Positions 8,384 to 18,236 of a DNA stretch of 56,360 bases are shown here, in pieces. The notes under the pieces were generated by a model. The model did not search any database, was not told the DNA's origin, and saw nothing but the letters and a program-made list of their open reading frames with translations. Source of the DNA: Cobetia crustatorum (GTDB lineage Bacteria; Pseudomonadota; Gammaproteobacteria; Pseudomonadales; Halomonadaceae); contig NZ_JEMF01000081.1 of NCBI RefSeq assembly GCF_000591415.1, positions 1 to 56,360 on the forward strand, written 5' to 3'. A program made the position numbers and the translations under genes. Positions within the stretch are counted from its first letter, which is position 1; every line of letters begins with the position of its first letter.

Positions 8384-11326
8384 TTATCTCTGCGCCTGAA
8401 AATTCCTCACCAGCCAGTCAAGCCAGCGCTCTATATCAGGAATGGTCGGCGGACTCTCTCCTGTATCGAAGAAAGCCTTCGGCAATCCAAGCTGCTCCTC
8501 TCCAATGTCACGTGGCCCCAAGCGCACCGCCCATAGCGGCTGATCGCGCGGCATACGCTGAATTTCTGCAAAGAGCGCTAACACGCTCATGTCGGGGACA
8601 TGGCCAAATAGCACCAGACATGGACTGATGTCACGCACCAATCGTAATGCCTGAGCCGCGCTACCGGCCGCAATGATCTCCAGATTATCGATATGACTGC
8701 CGATGACTTCGAGACGCAGCCTATCTTCCGATCGGGTACTGATCACTAGCCAACGGCACGGCACTGGCAGCACACGATCAGCCGACCATGCTGCCTGCAC
8801 GATATGCTCATGTGCGCTGACATCCGCCAGCGGCAGCCACACGCGGAAGCAAGCACCGTCACCCAAGACACTCTCTGCCGTGATATCGCCGTCCATGCGA
8901 CGTGCCAGCTCGCGTGACAGGGCCAACCCCAGCCCAGTGCCTTCAATACCGGAATCTTCCCGTCCAAGTCGCGAGAATGGTTGGAATAGCTGATCAGATT
9001 GCATCGGATCAAAACCGAAACCACCGTCAGCCACCTCAACCCACCCCATCTCGCGGCCATCTGCATTGGGCCCTTGGCCAATGGCAATACGGATCCAGCC
9101 ACCCGTGCGGTTATACTTGATGGCATTTCCCATCAGGTTACCCATGATTTGATCGAGCCTACGCCTGTCAGCATTCAGCCATGTCGTCGACTCCTCCAGT
9201 GCAAGCGTCAGCACCAGTCCTGCCTGCATGAGGCGCGATTGATATTGTCCGATGACACGGGGTAGGTGCTGGCCTACCGACATCGGCTGGCAGTCGAGAG
9301 GCAGTTCACCTGCTTCCAGGCTCGACATCTGCAGCACATCCTCGATCAAGGCTGATAGCTGCTCGGCAGCATGGCTCGCCTCTTCCACATAACGGCGTTG
9401 TTCACGCGTCAATGCGGATTCTTCAGATAGCAGGTCGGTAAAGCCCATGATGGCGTTGAGCGGCGTACGGATTTCGTGACTGAAGCTCGAGAAAAAACGC
9501 GACTTGGACTGACTGGCCTCGGTAGCACTGTCACGTGCGGCCTCGAGTAACTGCAGCGATTGCTTGTGACGCTGAATATCCAGCGCAAGCCCGGTACCGC
9601 GCAAGGGGCGTCCATCCGAATCACGCCGTGTCACCTGTCCACGCACCTGTACCCACACCCAGTGACCTTGCGCGTGTCGATAGCGCACGTCTCGCGCCTC
9701 AGCCCAGCTATCGCCGTGCATGACTCGCCAGCGGGCTTCCAGCAGGCCCGCCAGATCTTCCGGATGCGTCATGGCATCCAGATCCGCCAGATGCATGCTG
9801 CCGCGCATCGGCAGCCCCAGCATCAGGAAGAAGTTTTCGTGAAAGTAGAGGTCATCGCGCTCGAAGTCATAGCGCCAGGTGGCATCGCCCGAGGCTGCCA
9901 TGACCATTTCGACATGACGAGCGCCTTCTGCGCGCTCCAATTCAATCTGATCACGCCGCAGTGCCGCCTCACGCAATGACTCCCCCGCCTGATCCAGCTC
10001 CTCGAGCAGAAAGCGCTCTCGAACCACCGGCTGGCCTCGTCCAATACGCAGTGCCATTTCACTGAGGCGTGCCAGTGACTCCGACAGCGTGGCGGCCATC
10101 GCTTCGGCCCGCCAGCGCATCATCACCAGCAATGCGAGAAAGAAGACAATCAAGCCTACCAGCATCACGTAGCCCAACTGGTTAAAGCGTACGTTCCAGA
10201 CATCAGTACCACTGTCTATCTGTTGCGCATCGACGACGGCCAGTAGCTGCCAGTCGGTCCCTGCTACCGAGTGCCATCCCACCAGACGCTCGCCTGATAG
10301 TAATGGCATGCGCTGAACGCCCTGAGGCTGATCAGAGATACTGCGCAACAGGTGCGCCATCTGAGGAGAGCGCCCCTGATCATGAGCCGTATCGAGAAAG
10401 CGATCACGTGGCAACGGCAATGGCTCTATTCGAGGTGCGGGATAAGCGCCGAAATCCTGTTCACCACTCCGCGGCATGGCTAGCACGCCGTCGCCGCTAA
10501 CCAGCACGAGATAAGCCCCCCAGGGGAGATCAGCGCTTTCTAGACGCTCTACCAGCGCATCTAGCGTGACATCAAGACCGACAACACCTTCCAGAAAATC
10601 GCCGCGATGCACTGGCATCAGCGTCGAGACCAGCCAACCGCTGCCGACAGGGTCTTGGTAAGCCGGCGTCACCACAGCGCCCCGCCTGGGATTGTTGCGA
10701 TCATCGGCCAGGTAATAGAAGCCATAGCTGGTGAGATCGACACCTGGCGTAAAGTTAGTGTGCGTATCATTCCACGGCTCTACCCGAAAGTAGCCGTCAT
10801 AGCTGGAAAACCAGATCTGGCGTAGCTCAGGGCGCGTCTCGAGCATGTCGTCCATCAGAAAATCCATCGTTGCCAGCCGCACGACCTTGTCATGGTCTTG
10901 CAGATAACTGGGTACCAACGATGAATAATAGGAGCCTGCACCGCCATCATTGTCCGGCGCATAAAGCGTGCCATCCTTGCTGCGTTTATGCCGTTTGAGT
11001 TCTCGCTCACGCTGAGCCGCATCAACGGAAGAATCCAGATACCGCAAGGTGCCCCGTGCCAGTTGATGTGCTTCTGTGCGCCAGTCATTGACGACCAGAT
11101 TGACGTGCTCTGCCTCGTACTGAACCAACTGCTCCATCTGGGTGTTGATCAGCTCATTGCGTGCCGCTTCCTGTTGCCCGGACACTAGCCAGTGCAGTAC
11201 CAGATAGCACCCCAGCAGTGCCACTTCCAATACCAGCAGCGGCACCAGTGCATGACGCAGCAATTCATGCCACACCCAGCGACGGGTCGGACGAGGTGAC
11301 GCATCCGATGAGGATGGCTTGAGCAT
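8384..11326 (-). CDS. Large hybrid-type sensor histidine kinase with degenerate receiver
   Basis: 980 residues. Order: transmembrane helix (about 27-48), long periplasmic Cache-like sensor (about 55-375), second helix (about 385-404), linker, PAS/PAC domain (about 470-590), HisKA with FSHEIRTPLNAI (His617), HATPase_c (N-box NLMGNAIKYN; GTGLGLAL), then a C-terminal CheY-like region (about 850-970). In that last region the phospho-acceptor position reads LVLFGHVPDM, so the Asp of a normal LxDxxMP receiver appears to be missing and it is probably a pseudo-receiver. The stimulus and partner are unknown; no response regulator gene is adjacent. It lies convergent to holC and divergent from valS, a lineage-specific insertion into holC-valS. 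Confidence 0.9.
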   Translation of the reverse strand: MLKPSSSDASPRPTRRWVWHELLRHALVPLLVLEVALLGCYLVLHWLVSGQQEAARNELINTQMEQLVQYEAEHVNLVVNDWRTEAHQLARGTLRYLDSSVDAAQRERELKRHKRSKDGTLYAPDNDGGAGSYYSSLVPSYLQDHDKVVRLATMDFLMDDMLETRPELRQIWFSSYDGYFRVEPWNDTHTNFTPGVDLTSYGFYYLADDRNNPRRGAVVTPAYQDPVGSGWLVSTLMPVHRGDFLEGVVGLDVTLDALVERLESADLPWGAYLVLVSGDGVLAMPRSGEQDFGAYPAPRIEPLPLPRDRFLDTAHDQGRSPQMAHLLRSISDQPQGVQRMPLLSGERLVGWHSVAGTDWQLLAVVDAQQIDSGTDVWNVRFNQLGYVMLVGLIVFFLALLVMMRWRAEAMAATLSESLARLSEMALRIGRGQPVVRERFLLEELDQAGESLREAALRRDQIELERAEGARHVEMVMAASGDATWRYDFERDDLYFHENFFLMLGLPMRGSMHLADLDAMTHPEDLAGLLEARWRVMHGDSWAEARDVRYRHAQGHWVWVQVRGQVTRRDSDGRPLRGTGLALDIQRHKQSLQLLEAARDSATEASQSKSRFFSSFSHEIRTPLNAIMGFTDLLSEESALTREQRRYVEEASHAAEQLSALIEDVLQMSSLEAGELPLDCQPMSVGQHLPRVIGQYQSRLMQAGLVLTLALEESTTWLNADRRRLDQIMGNLMGNAIKYNRTGGWIRIAIGQGPNADGREMGWVEVADGGFGFDPMQSDQLFQPFSRLGREDSGIEGTGLGLALSRELARRMDGDITAESVLGDGACFRVWLPLADVSAHEHIVQAAWSADRVLPVPCRWLVISTRSEDRLRLEVIGSHIDNLEIIAAGSAAQALRLVRDISPCLVLFGHVPDMSVLALFAEIQRMPRDQPLWAVRLGPRDIGEEQLGLPKAFFDTGESPPTIPDIERWLDWLVRNFQAQR

Positions 11327-11497
11327 TACGACTCCACGACGAAAAAACGAACGAAATTGACAAGTAACAGTACATCACCGGCACCTTAGTCCCCGGAAGA
11401 CGACAGGATACGGCATCGCTGCGTGGATATTGCCTACTTTAATATGCAGTGAGTCACGTCAGACAGACAGCAAGTTGCCGATGCCTCTGCATCACGA

Positions 11498-11526
11498 ATG
11501 ACGCCTGACATCAGCGGCGCTATAAT
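11498..11526 (+). promoter_or_regulatory. Sigma-70 promoter for valS
   Basis: A perfect TATAAT at 11521-11526 with ATGACG at 11498-11503, 17 bases apart, places transcription start near 11533, about 75 bases before the valS ATG. Confidence 0.6.
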
Positions 11527-11606
11527 CGAGCCCATTTTCTGCCTGCGCTGCCCCGCTCACTGAGCCGGCGCGGGACGTCCCGCCCAACCGGATCATTTGC
11601 AGACCC

Positions 11607-14450
11607 ATGGACAAGACCTACCAACCGAACGCCATCGAGACGCGCTGGTACGAGCGCTGGGAATCCGAGAATCGCTTTGCGCCGTCAGGCCAGGGCGAGA
11701 GCTTCTCACTGGTCATCCCGCCGCCCAATGTCACCGGCTCCCTGCACATGGGCCACGCCTTCCAGGACTCCATCATGGACACCTTGGTACGTTGGCGTCG
11801 CATGCAGGGGCGCAACACCCTGTGGCAGGTAGGCACCGACCACGCCGGCATCGCTACCCAGATGCTAGTCGAGCGCAAGCTCGCCGCCGAGGAAGGCAAG
11901 ACACGTCACGATCTCGGACGTGAAGCCTTTACCGACAAGATCTGGGAATGGAAGGAAGAGTCCGGCGGCAACATCACCCGTCAGCTGCGTCGCATGGGCA
12001 CCAGCATCGATTGGAAGCGTGAACGCTTCACCATGGATGACGGCTTCTACAAGGCCGTTCAGGAAGTCTTCGTGCGTCTGCACAAAGAAGACCTGATCTA
12101 TCGTGGCAAGCGTCTGGTCAACTGGGACCCGACACTGCACACCGCCATCTCCGATCTTGAGGTCGAGAATCGCGAGCAACAGGGTAGTTTCTGGCACTTC
12201 CGCTATCCGCTGGCCGATGGCGTCAAGACTGACGACGGCAAGGATTACCTCGTTGTCGCCACCACCCGGCCAGAAACCCTGCTGGGAGACACCGGCGTCG
12301 CCGTCAATCCGAAGGATGAACGCTACGCAAGTCTGATAGGCAAGTTCATCGAACTGCCGCTGGTCGGCCGTCGCATTCCCATCGTTGCCGACGAACATGC
12401 CGAGATCGAGAAGGGCTCGGGGTGCGTCAAGATCACTCCGGCACACGACTTCAATGACTATGAAGTCGGCAAGCGTCAGGGCCACCTGTTGATCAGCGTG
12501 ATGAGCCAGGATGCCACCATCTTGGAACGCGCCGAGATCTTCGATTTACAGGGCCGTCCGCAACCGGATGAAGACGCCAGTCTGCCGGCCGCCTACGCCG
12601 GACTGGACCGTTTCGTCGCGCGCGAAAAGCTGGTCGCTGACATGGATGCTCTGGGTCTGCTGGTGCAAGTCGAAGCCGTCAACAATACCCTGCCTCATGG
12701 CGATCGCTCCGGCGATGTCATCGAGCCACTACTGACCGACCAATGGTTCGTCGCCGTCGAAGAGCTGGCACGTCCGGCCATCGAGGCCGTCGAGAATGGC
12801 GATATCGAGTTCGTGCCGAAAAACTACGAGAACATGTACTTCTCCTGGATGCGTGGCCTCCAGGATTGGTGTATCTCGCGTCAGCTGTGGTGGGGACACC
12901 GTATTCCAGCGTGGTATGACAACGACGGCAATATCTATGTTGGCCGTAACGAGGAAGAAGTCCGCGCTGAGAATAACCTCGGTGCTGATATCGCCCTGCG
13001 TCAGGACGAAGATGTTCTCGATACCTGGTTCAGTTCGGCCCTGTGGACCTTCGGCACCCTCGGTTGGCCAGAAGATACCGAGGAACTGAAGACCTTCCAC
13101 TCCACCGATGTGCTGGTCACCGGCTTCGACATCATCTTCTTCTGGGTGGCTCGGATGATCATGTTCACCTTGAAGTTCAAAGGTGAAGTGCCGTTCCGCA
13201 AGGTCTACGTGCATGGTCTGGTGCGCGATAGCCTCGGACAGAAGATGTCCAAGTCCAAGGGCAACGTGCTCGACCCCATCGACCTGATCGACGGTATCGA
13301 GCTCGACGCGCTGGTCGAGAAGCGCACCGGTAACATGATGCAGCCGAAGAAGGCCAAGGCAATCGCCAAGGCCACGCGCAACGAGTTCCCGGAAGGCATC
13401 GAGCCACACGGCACCGATGCGCTGCGCTACACCCTGCTGTCGCTGGCCTCCACTGGGCGTGACGTGAAGTTCGACATGGGTCGCCTCGACGGCTATCGCA
13501 ACTTCTGCAACAAGCTGTGGAATGCGGCGCGCTACGTGCTGATGAATGCCGAAGACCAGGATTGCGGCGTCAACGGCGAAGCCGTCGAGCTGTCACTGGC
13601 CGATCGCTGGATCATCGCGCGCCTGCAGCAGACCGAGCAGCAGGTCACCCGCGCGCTGGAAGAGTTCCGCTTCGACCACGCCTCCCAAGCACTGTATGAG
13701 TTCATCTGGAACGAGTACTGCGACTGGTATCTGGAGCTGTCCAAGCCGGTACTGTGGGACGAGAATGCCAGCGCGGAAGCCAAGCGCGGCACACGTCGCA
13801 CTCTGGTGCGCGCACTGGAGACCATCCTGCGCCTGATTCACCCGATGATGCCGTTCATCTCCGAAGAGATCTGGCAGCGCATCGCGCCTTACGCCGGCAA
13901 GTCGGTCGAAGGTGAGAGCATCATGAGCCAGCCATGGCCACAGGCCGAGGCAGACCGCATCGATGAGCAGGCCATTCTTGATATCGAGTGGCTCAAGGGC
14001 GTCATCATCGCTGTGCGTAACATCCGCAACGAGCTGAACCTGTCTCCAGGCAAGCCGCTGGATGTCTTCCTGAAAAACGGTGCGGCCGGTGACGATGAGC
14101 GCCTTGAAGCCAATCGTCGTTTCCTCTCCAAGCTGGCACGCCTGGAGAGCATCACCTTCCTCGCCGCGGGCGATGAAGCGCCGATGTCCGCCATTCAGCG
14201 CGTCGGTGAGCTGGAAGTGCTGGTGCCGATGGCAGGTCTGATCGACAAGGAAGCCGAGCTCAAGCGCATCGACAAGGAACACGAGAAGCAGCAGAAGATC
14301 ATCACCGGCCTCGAGAACAAGCTCGGCAACGAGAAGTTCGTCGGCCGCGCGCCAGCTGATGTCGTCGAGAAGGAACGCGCCAAGCTAGCCGATGCGCAAG
14401 CAGAATTGGCTCTGCTGGAAAGTCAGCGCACCAAGATCGAAACGCTCTAG
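11607..14450 (+). CDS. valS: Valyl-tRNA synthetase
   Basis: 947 residues, the class Ia synthetase that charges tRNA-Val. The HIGH-type motif is HMGH within [12 protein letters not shown] (about residue 47) and the KMSKS motif is at about residue 547 ([10 protein letters not shown]). The CP1 editing domain lies between, the anticodon-binding domain follows ([15 protein letters not shown]), and the C-terminal coiled coil (about 880-947) is rich in Lys/Glu heptads. A good sigma-70 promoter lies upstream and a strong terminator after it, so it is probably transcribed alone. Confidence 0.98.
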   Translation: MDKTYQPNAIETRWYERWESENRFAPSGQGESFSLVIPPPNVTGSLHMGHAFQDSIMDTLVRWRRMQGRNTLWQVGTDHAGIATQMLVERKLAAEEGKTRHDLGREAFTDKIWEWKEESGGNITRQLRRMGTSIDWKRERFTMDDGFYKAVQEVFVRLHKEDLIYRGKRLVNWDPTLHTAISDLEVENREQQGSFWHFRYPLADGVKTDDGKDYLVVATTRPETLLGDTGVAVNPKDERYASLIGKFIELPLVGRRIPIVADEHAEIEKGSGCVKITPAHDFNDYEVGKRQGHLLISVMSQDATILERAEIFDLQGRPQPDEDASLPAAYAGLDRFVAREKLVADMDALGLLVQVEAVNNTLPHGDRSGDVIEPLLTDQWFVAVEELARPAIEAVENGDIEFVPKNYENMYFSWMRGLQDWCISRQLWWGHRIPAWYDNDGNIYVGRNEEEVRAENNLGADIALRQDEDVLDTWFSSALWTFGTLGWPEDTEELKTFHSTDVLVTGFDIIFFWVARMIMFTLKFKGEVPFRKVYVHGLVRDSLGQKMSKSKGNVLDPIDLIDGIELDALVEKRTGNMMQPKKAKAIAKATRNEFPEGIEPHGTDALRYTLLSLASTGRDVKFDMGRLDGYRNFCNKLWNAARYVLMNAEDQDCGVNGEAVELSLADRWIIARLQQTEQQVTRALEEFRFDHASQALYEFIWNEYCDWYLELSKPVLWDENASAEAKRGTRRTLVRALETILRLIHPMMPFISEEIWQRIAPYAGKSVEGESIMSQPWPQAEADRIDEQAILDIEWLKGVIIAVRNIRNELNLSPGKPLDVFLKNGAAGDDERLEANRRFLSKLARLESITFLAAGDEAPMSAIQRVGELEVLVPMAGLIDKEAELKRIDKEHEKQQKIITGLENKLGNEKFVGRAPADVVEKERAKLADAQAELALLESQRTKIETL

Positions 14451-14493
14451 CACTGGCAACAGGTGCTGGGTAGTCACAGCACTGAGCAATAAC

Positions 14494-14527
14494 AAAAGCC
14501 CCCGCACCTTCCGGTGCGGGGGCTTTT
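14494..14527. terminator. Bidirectional terminator after valS
   Basis: AAAAGCCCCCGCACC-TTCC-GGTGCGGGGGCTTTT, a perfect 15-bp stem with flanking A- and T-runs, placed between valS and the convergent META lipoprotein gene. Confidence 0.93.
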
Positions 14528-14570
14528 CTGTCAGTGGCAGTCAACCACCCATCTCACATAGCACAGTGGC

Positions 14571-15095
14571 CTACTCGGCTATCGCCTCAACCGCCAGGAA
14601 GGTCGCCAGTAACTGACCGGAGGTATCCATGATCTGCAAGCGGGCACTATCACCGCTGCCATTCACCTGATAGCTGGCCGCCTCTTCCAGCATGCGATTG
14701 AAAGCACTGGACTGCTCAGCATTGCGACACATCTTCATGGTCGAGGCCAGCGGGCCAATGTCCAGAGTCTGACGTGACTCGTCCAACGTGACAGGCCCCA
14801 TCAGACGATTACAGCCATTGCTGCCCACCAGTCGCAGGCGATCATCCTCTTCATCCGCCCGCTGCTCCTGAGTCGGGGGTTGCAACAGGAAATTCGGTGC
14901 CTCTTCATCCGAAGAGGTAGCAGAGAAACTCCAATGCGTACCGACCACTGTAGGCACCTGACTCGGCGCAAGCCCGCTGCGACTATCACTTCCCGTGGAC
15001 ATGGCAGCGCAACCTCCCAGCAAAGATATGCTGAGCAGCAGAGATGTGCCGATCACTCGAGACATGGGCAATAAACGACGGGCGGGGATAGTCAT
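14571..15095 (-). CDS. META/HslJ-like domain lipoprotein
   Basis: 174 residues from the ATG at 15095, which has AGGAA eight bases upstream. A hydrophobic signal (SLLLSISLLGGC) ends in a lipobox Cys, so it is probably an outer-membrane or periplasmic lipoprotein. The mature part has META-domain hallmarks: GSNGCNRLMGPV and LDIGPLASTMKMC, containing the paired Cys typical of HslJ-like proteins. HslJ is a heat-inducible protein linked to novobiocin tolerance in E. coli; the role here is unknown. A longer in-frame start would give a 183-residue form. Confidence 0.85.
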   Translation of the reverse strand: MTIPARRLLPMSRVIGTSLLLSISLLGGCAAMSTGSDSRSGLAPSQVPTVVGTHWSFSATSSDEEAPNFLLQPPTQEQRADEEDDRLRLVGSNGCNRLMGPVTLDESRQTLDIGPLASTMKMCRNAEQSSAFNRMLEEAASYQVNGSGDSARLQIMDTSGQLLATFLAVEAIAE

Positions 15096-15429
15096 GAACA
15101 AATTCCTCGTGGGGCTTGGCAAACAGATACCGAGGCAGGCAAGGAGGCCTTGGTAGAGGGCAGTCGTGCGCAGCGGACCTCATGATAGAAACATTACCAT
15201 CGGCCACCCTTGCTGGCCTCTTCCGCTGGTATTCGAAAATAACGTAGCGCACCCACAGGTCGCGGAAGGCGCGTTGAGTGCAACATTATGTCACACCGCA
15301 AGAGATGCAAAACAGTGTTTCTTAAGAGAGTCTTAACCTAGAATTCACCTCTAATCAGAGAGGCTATTCGCGCCATTGCCTGTGCCTCCTCATCTTGTCG
15401 CGCAAAATCACTATCAAGGAGATGATGGC
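15096..15429. promoter_or_regulatory. Divergent META lipoprotein / PAP2 promoter region
   Basis: 334 bases without a gene. The right half holds a PmrA-like direct repeat and a -10 element for the PAP2 gene. I see no clear promoter for the lipoprotein. Confidence 0.5.
15321..15344 (+). promoter_or_regulatory. PmrA-like box and -10 element upstream of PAP2 gene
   Basis: CTTAAG-AGAGT-CTTAAC is a direct repeat of six bases with a five-base spacer, the architecture of PmrA/BasR boxes ((H)TTAAK-N5-(H)TTAAK). TAGAAT follows at 15339-15344 as a -10 (5 of 6 to TATAAT), so the repeat would cover the -35 as expected for an OmpR-family activator. No pmrAB genes are in the window. Confidence 0.5.
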
Positions 15430-16140
15430 ATGCACTTTCGACGCCTGCTTGTCTTGAACGCCGTCGGCCTCGTGTTACTGACCTGCTGGTGGGTACCGAC
15501 GCTAGACTTCTGGGCCATACTGGACAGCGATATCTTCTGGGGATTCAACCTGTTGATCTCTCCCCTCAATCCGCACTGGGATACGTTGCTGGGACTGCTC
15601 AATACGCGTGCCTTCGATGCCTGTTCCTTTCTGATGATGGGCGCACTCTTCACTTGGGCAATGTTGTCCGATGAGCGTCCGTATCGTTATCGTCACTGGC
15701 TGAGCATTGGCATCACCATGCTACTGACCGCTGGACTGATTTCATTGTTCGTCTTGCGTGTCATCAGCTATGAACACGCAAGTCCGACGCGGATGTTCGC
15801 CCATGCGCAGCACCTCTCCGAACTGGTGTCATTCAAGACCAAAGATTCGGCGTCCAACAGTTTCCCCGGAGACCATGGCCTGATGCTGATGGTATTTGCG
15901 AGCTTCATGCTCGTCTTCGCTCCACGTCGCATAGCGCTATGGAGTCTGGCATTTGTCGTGCTGCTGAGTGCTCCGCGCATCATGGTGGGCGCGCATTGGT
16001 TCAGTGATGTTTATCTGGGCTCGCTCAGCATTGCACTGATCGCCCTACCTTGGGTGCTCTGCACACCACTTGCGCGTACAGCCGCCTCTCGTATGGAGCG
16101 GTGTCTTGCAAGAGTCAACCAGTACCGTCCGCAAGCCTGA
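15430..16140 (+). CDS. PAP2-family membrane phosphatase
   Basis: 236 residues with about six transmembrane helices and PAP2 catalytic motifs: SFPGDHGLM (motif with the His general acid/base) and RIMVGAHWFSDVYLG (His nucleophile motif); the preceding Lys is in KTKDSASN. The family dephosphorylates lipid phosphates such as undecaprenyl pyrophosphate, phosphatidic acid or lipid A; the substrate cannot be read from sequence. The ATG at 15430 has AAGGAG eight bases upstream; an in-frame TTG 18 codons earlier is less likely. The PmrA-like box suggests an envelope or lipid A modification role. Confidence 0.82.
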   Translation: MHFRRLLVLNAVGLVLLTCWWVPTLDFWAILDSDIFWGFNLLISPLNPHWDTLLGLLNTRAFDACSFLMMGALFTWAMLSDERPYRYRHWLSIGITMLLTAGLISLFVLRVISYEHASPTRMFAHAQHLSELVSFKTKDSASNSFPGDHGLMLMVFASFMLVFAPRRIALWSLAFVVLLSAPRIMVGAHWFSDVYLGSLSIALIALPWVLCTPLARTAASRMERCLARVNQYRPQA

Positions 16141-16200
16141 GCTTTACGTTGCACTGAAGCTGAGCATAAGTCTGAACCGCTGTATGCCGCGCCCGACATG

Positions 16201-17391
16201 TCAGCCCGCGACTGAGCCGCCCGAGAAGCCGTCCAGTGCGTGATGACGACTGGACGGTGCGGCGAGATTGGCTTGGGGTGTTTCGCCGGGATGCTCCTTG
16301 CTACCAGGCTCTGCAAGATTATCTTGCGAGGCGCCTTCTTCACGCTCTCCACCTGCGACGACACGATCACGTCCGGTACGCTTGGCGTGATAAAGGCGTC
16401 GGTCAGCCAGCAACAGCAGGTCATCAAGACTGTCGCTTTCATGACTGACGGCAACACCAATCGAGACTGTAATCGGGATGGGCCGCTCTGCAAACATCGG
16501 AGGTGAACTGGCCAGCAATGAACGCATGCGGCCCGCAATAGACACGGCCTCGGCACGCCCACTTCGCGGCAGCAGTATCAGAAACTCTTCCCCACCAACG
16601 CGCCCAACGCAATCGCCCTGGCGTGACGTGGCGTTCAGCAGCCGTCCCAAGTGCCGCAGCACCTCATCACCGACGGCATGGCCGTGGCGATCATTGACCA
16701 ACTTGAAGTGATCGGCATCCAGCATCAATGCCGAACACGGTACTGCATCCCGCCACCAGCGCTCGGCCTGCCGCAGTACCTGACGTCGATTCAATAGCCC
16801 CGTCAGCTCATCGCGACTGGCATCTTGACGATACTGACGCTCGAAATGCTCCGTCAGGGCCAGCATCCGCCACAAGAAGGTCACCATCAGCAAGAAGACC
16901 ACAAACAGATTGGTCGATTGCATCAGCCAGACGGCGATATAGCCATCACTGGCATGCAATGGAGAAACCCACAGTGCTGATACCGCCGCAATGAACAACA
17001 CCAGTGTCGCCAGCACACGCACCTTGCCGGGCAACGGTGCGAGGTGAATGCCGGCCATCACGATGAAGAAGTAGTATTCATAGCCTGCTGAGTGGCCAAA
17101 GCAATAGACCGATAGCCATGTCATCAACGTCAGGGCGCTTAGCATCAATGACAGTGCGAGGGTCAATTGATGGTAGCGATGCAGCAGTATGCCGAGTACC
17201 GCCAGTAGCACCATGATGCCACTGACAAACGCAAGGCGAGGCTCCTGGAGCATGCTGAAAAAGGGCAGCCAGAGGGCAAAGAGCCCAAACAGCATCAGGT
17301 AGATCCATAGATAGCCGTGATAGAAACGACGGTGCTCCACAGCGAGCAAACGTGGTTCATGGCGTAACCAGGCACGAATGACACTCAGCAT
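16201..17391 (-). CDS. Diguanylate cyclase (membrane GGDEF protein)
   Basis: 396 residues. An N-terminal block of five to six hydrophobic helices (about residues 25-190) precedes a GGDEF domain (about 200-350). The active site is GGEEF, and an RxxD inhibitory-site motif (RQGD) stands exactly five residues before it, so it should make cyclic di-GMP and be product-inhibited. DELTGLLNRR at the domain start is typical. The C-terminal 45 residues are low complexity. The ATG has AAGGA upstream. It is convergent with the PAP2 gene; no dedicated partner is nearby. Confidence 0.93.
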   Translation of the reverse strand: MLSVIRAWLRHEPRLLAVEHRRFYHGYLWIYLMLFGLFALWLPFFSMLQEPRLAFVSGIMVLLAVLGILLHRYHQLTLALSLMLSALTLMTWLSVYCFGHSAGYEYYFFIVMAGIHLAPLPGKVRVLATLVLFIAAVSALWVSPLHASDGYIAVWLMQSTNLFVVFLLMVTFLWRMLALTEHFERQYRQDASRDELTGLLNRRQVLRQAERWWRDAVPCSALMLDADHFKLVNDRHGHAVGDEVLRHLGRLLNATSRQGDCVGRVGGEEFLILLPRSGRAEAVSIAGRMRSLLASSPPMFAERPIPITVSIGVAVSHESDSLDDLLLLADRRLYHAKRTGRDRVVAGGEREEGASQDNLAEPGSKEHPGETPQANLAAPSSRHHALDGFSGGSVAG

Positions 17392-17622
17392 CAGGCAATC
17401 CTTGCCAGCAGAACACTATCCGCGCAGAAATCCATCTACGCAACACAGCGAAAATATGGGGAATTTCGACAGCCGATACATGAAATGTCAGGTTTTTATG
17501 CATCGGGACTTATTATTCTCACTACATCATAAGCGCTCATTGGGGATGCGCCAGCAGCCCTTATTCAAACGCGTCCTTTTTATGCGACGCTTACCAACAC
17601 GTCAACATTCGTCATAAGTGAA

Positions 17623-18063
17623 TTACCAGCTACCAGTATTGGTCATGGAGGCCCATGGCTCCTGCGGCTCCAGTGCATCGCCTTTCTGCAGCAACTCAAG
17701 CGAGATGCCGTCGGGGCTTTTGACAAAGGCCATGTGGCCGTCACGCGGCGGACGATGAATGGTCACGCCATTGTCCATCAGGTGCTGGCAGGTCACGTAG
17801 ATATCATCGACCCGATACGCCAGGTGACCGAAGTTGCGCCCGCCGCTGTATGCCTCAGGATCCCAGTTATGCGTGAGCTCCAAGAGCGGTGCCTGTGTTT
17901 CACGTGCTTGCTTGGCATCACTCGCGGCAGCAAGGAAAATCAGCGTGAAACGCCCTTTCTCGGAATCCTTGCGCGAAATTTCCTCAAAGCCCAGCAGCTC
18001 GCAGAAAAAATGCAGTGAAGCATCGACATCGGTGATACGTAGCATGGTGTGCAGATATTGCAT
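17623..18063 (-). CDS. gloA: Lactoylglutathione lyase (glyoxalase I)
   Basis: 146 residues, a single-chain VOC-fold enzyme turning the methylglyoxal-glutathione hemithioacetal into S-lactoylglutathione. Metal-binding residues appear in order: His5 (YLHTMLRITD), Glu in PLLELTHNW, His in NFGHLAYRV, and Glu in ISLELLQKG. The length and lack of the extra loop match the short, usually Ni-dependent bacterial type. Monocistronic by appearance. Confidence 0.93.
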   Translation of the reverse strand: MQYLHTMLRITDVDASLHFFCELLGFEEISRKDSEKGRFTLIFLAAASDAKQARETQAPLLELTHNWDPEAYSGGRNFGHLAYRVDDIYVTCQHLMDNGVTIHRPPRDGHMAFVKSPDGISLELLQKGDALEPQEPWASMTNTGSW

Positions 18064-18236
18064 GGATAACTCTCTTGAGCAGTAGTGTCAGGTAGCGGTG
18101 ATCAGTGACGGCTGGCGCCCCGCAATGATCAATCGGCGCTGGCAACATTCTAGGCACACGAACGCCGTGCCGCGAGTCATCTCACGGCACGGCAGTGTTG
18201 CATCATCGAAAACTTATATTGGTAGCTTGCGGACTA

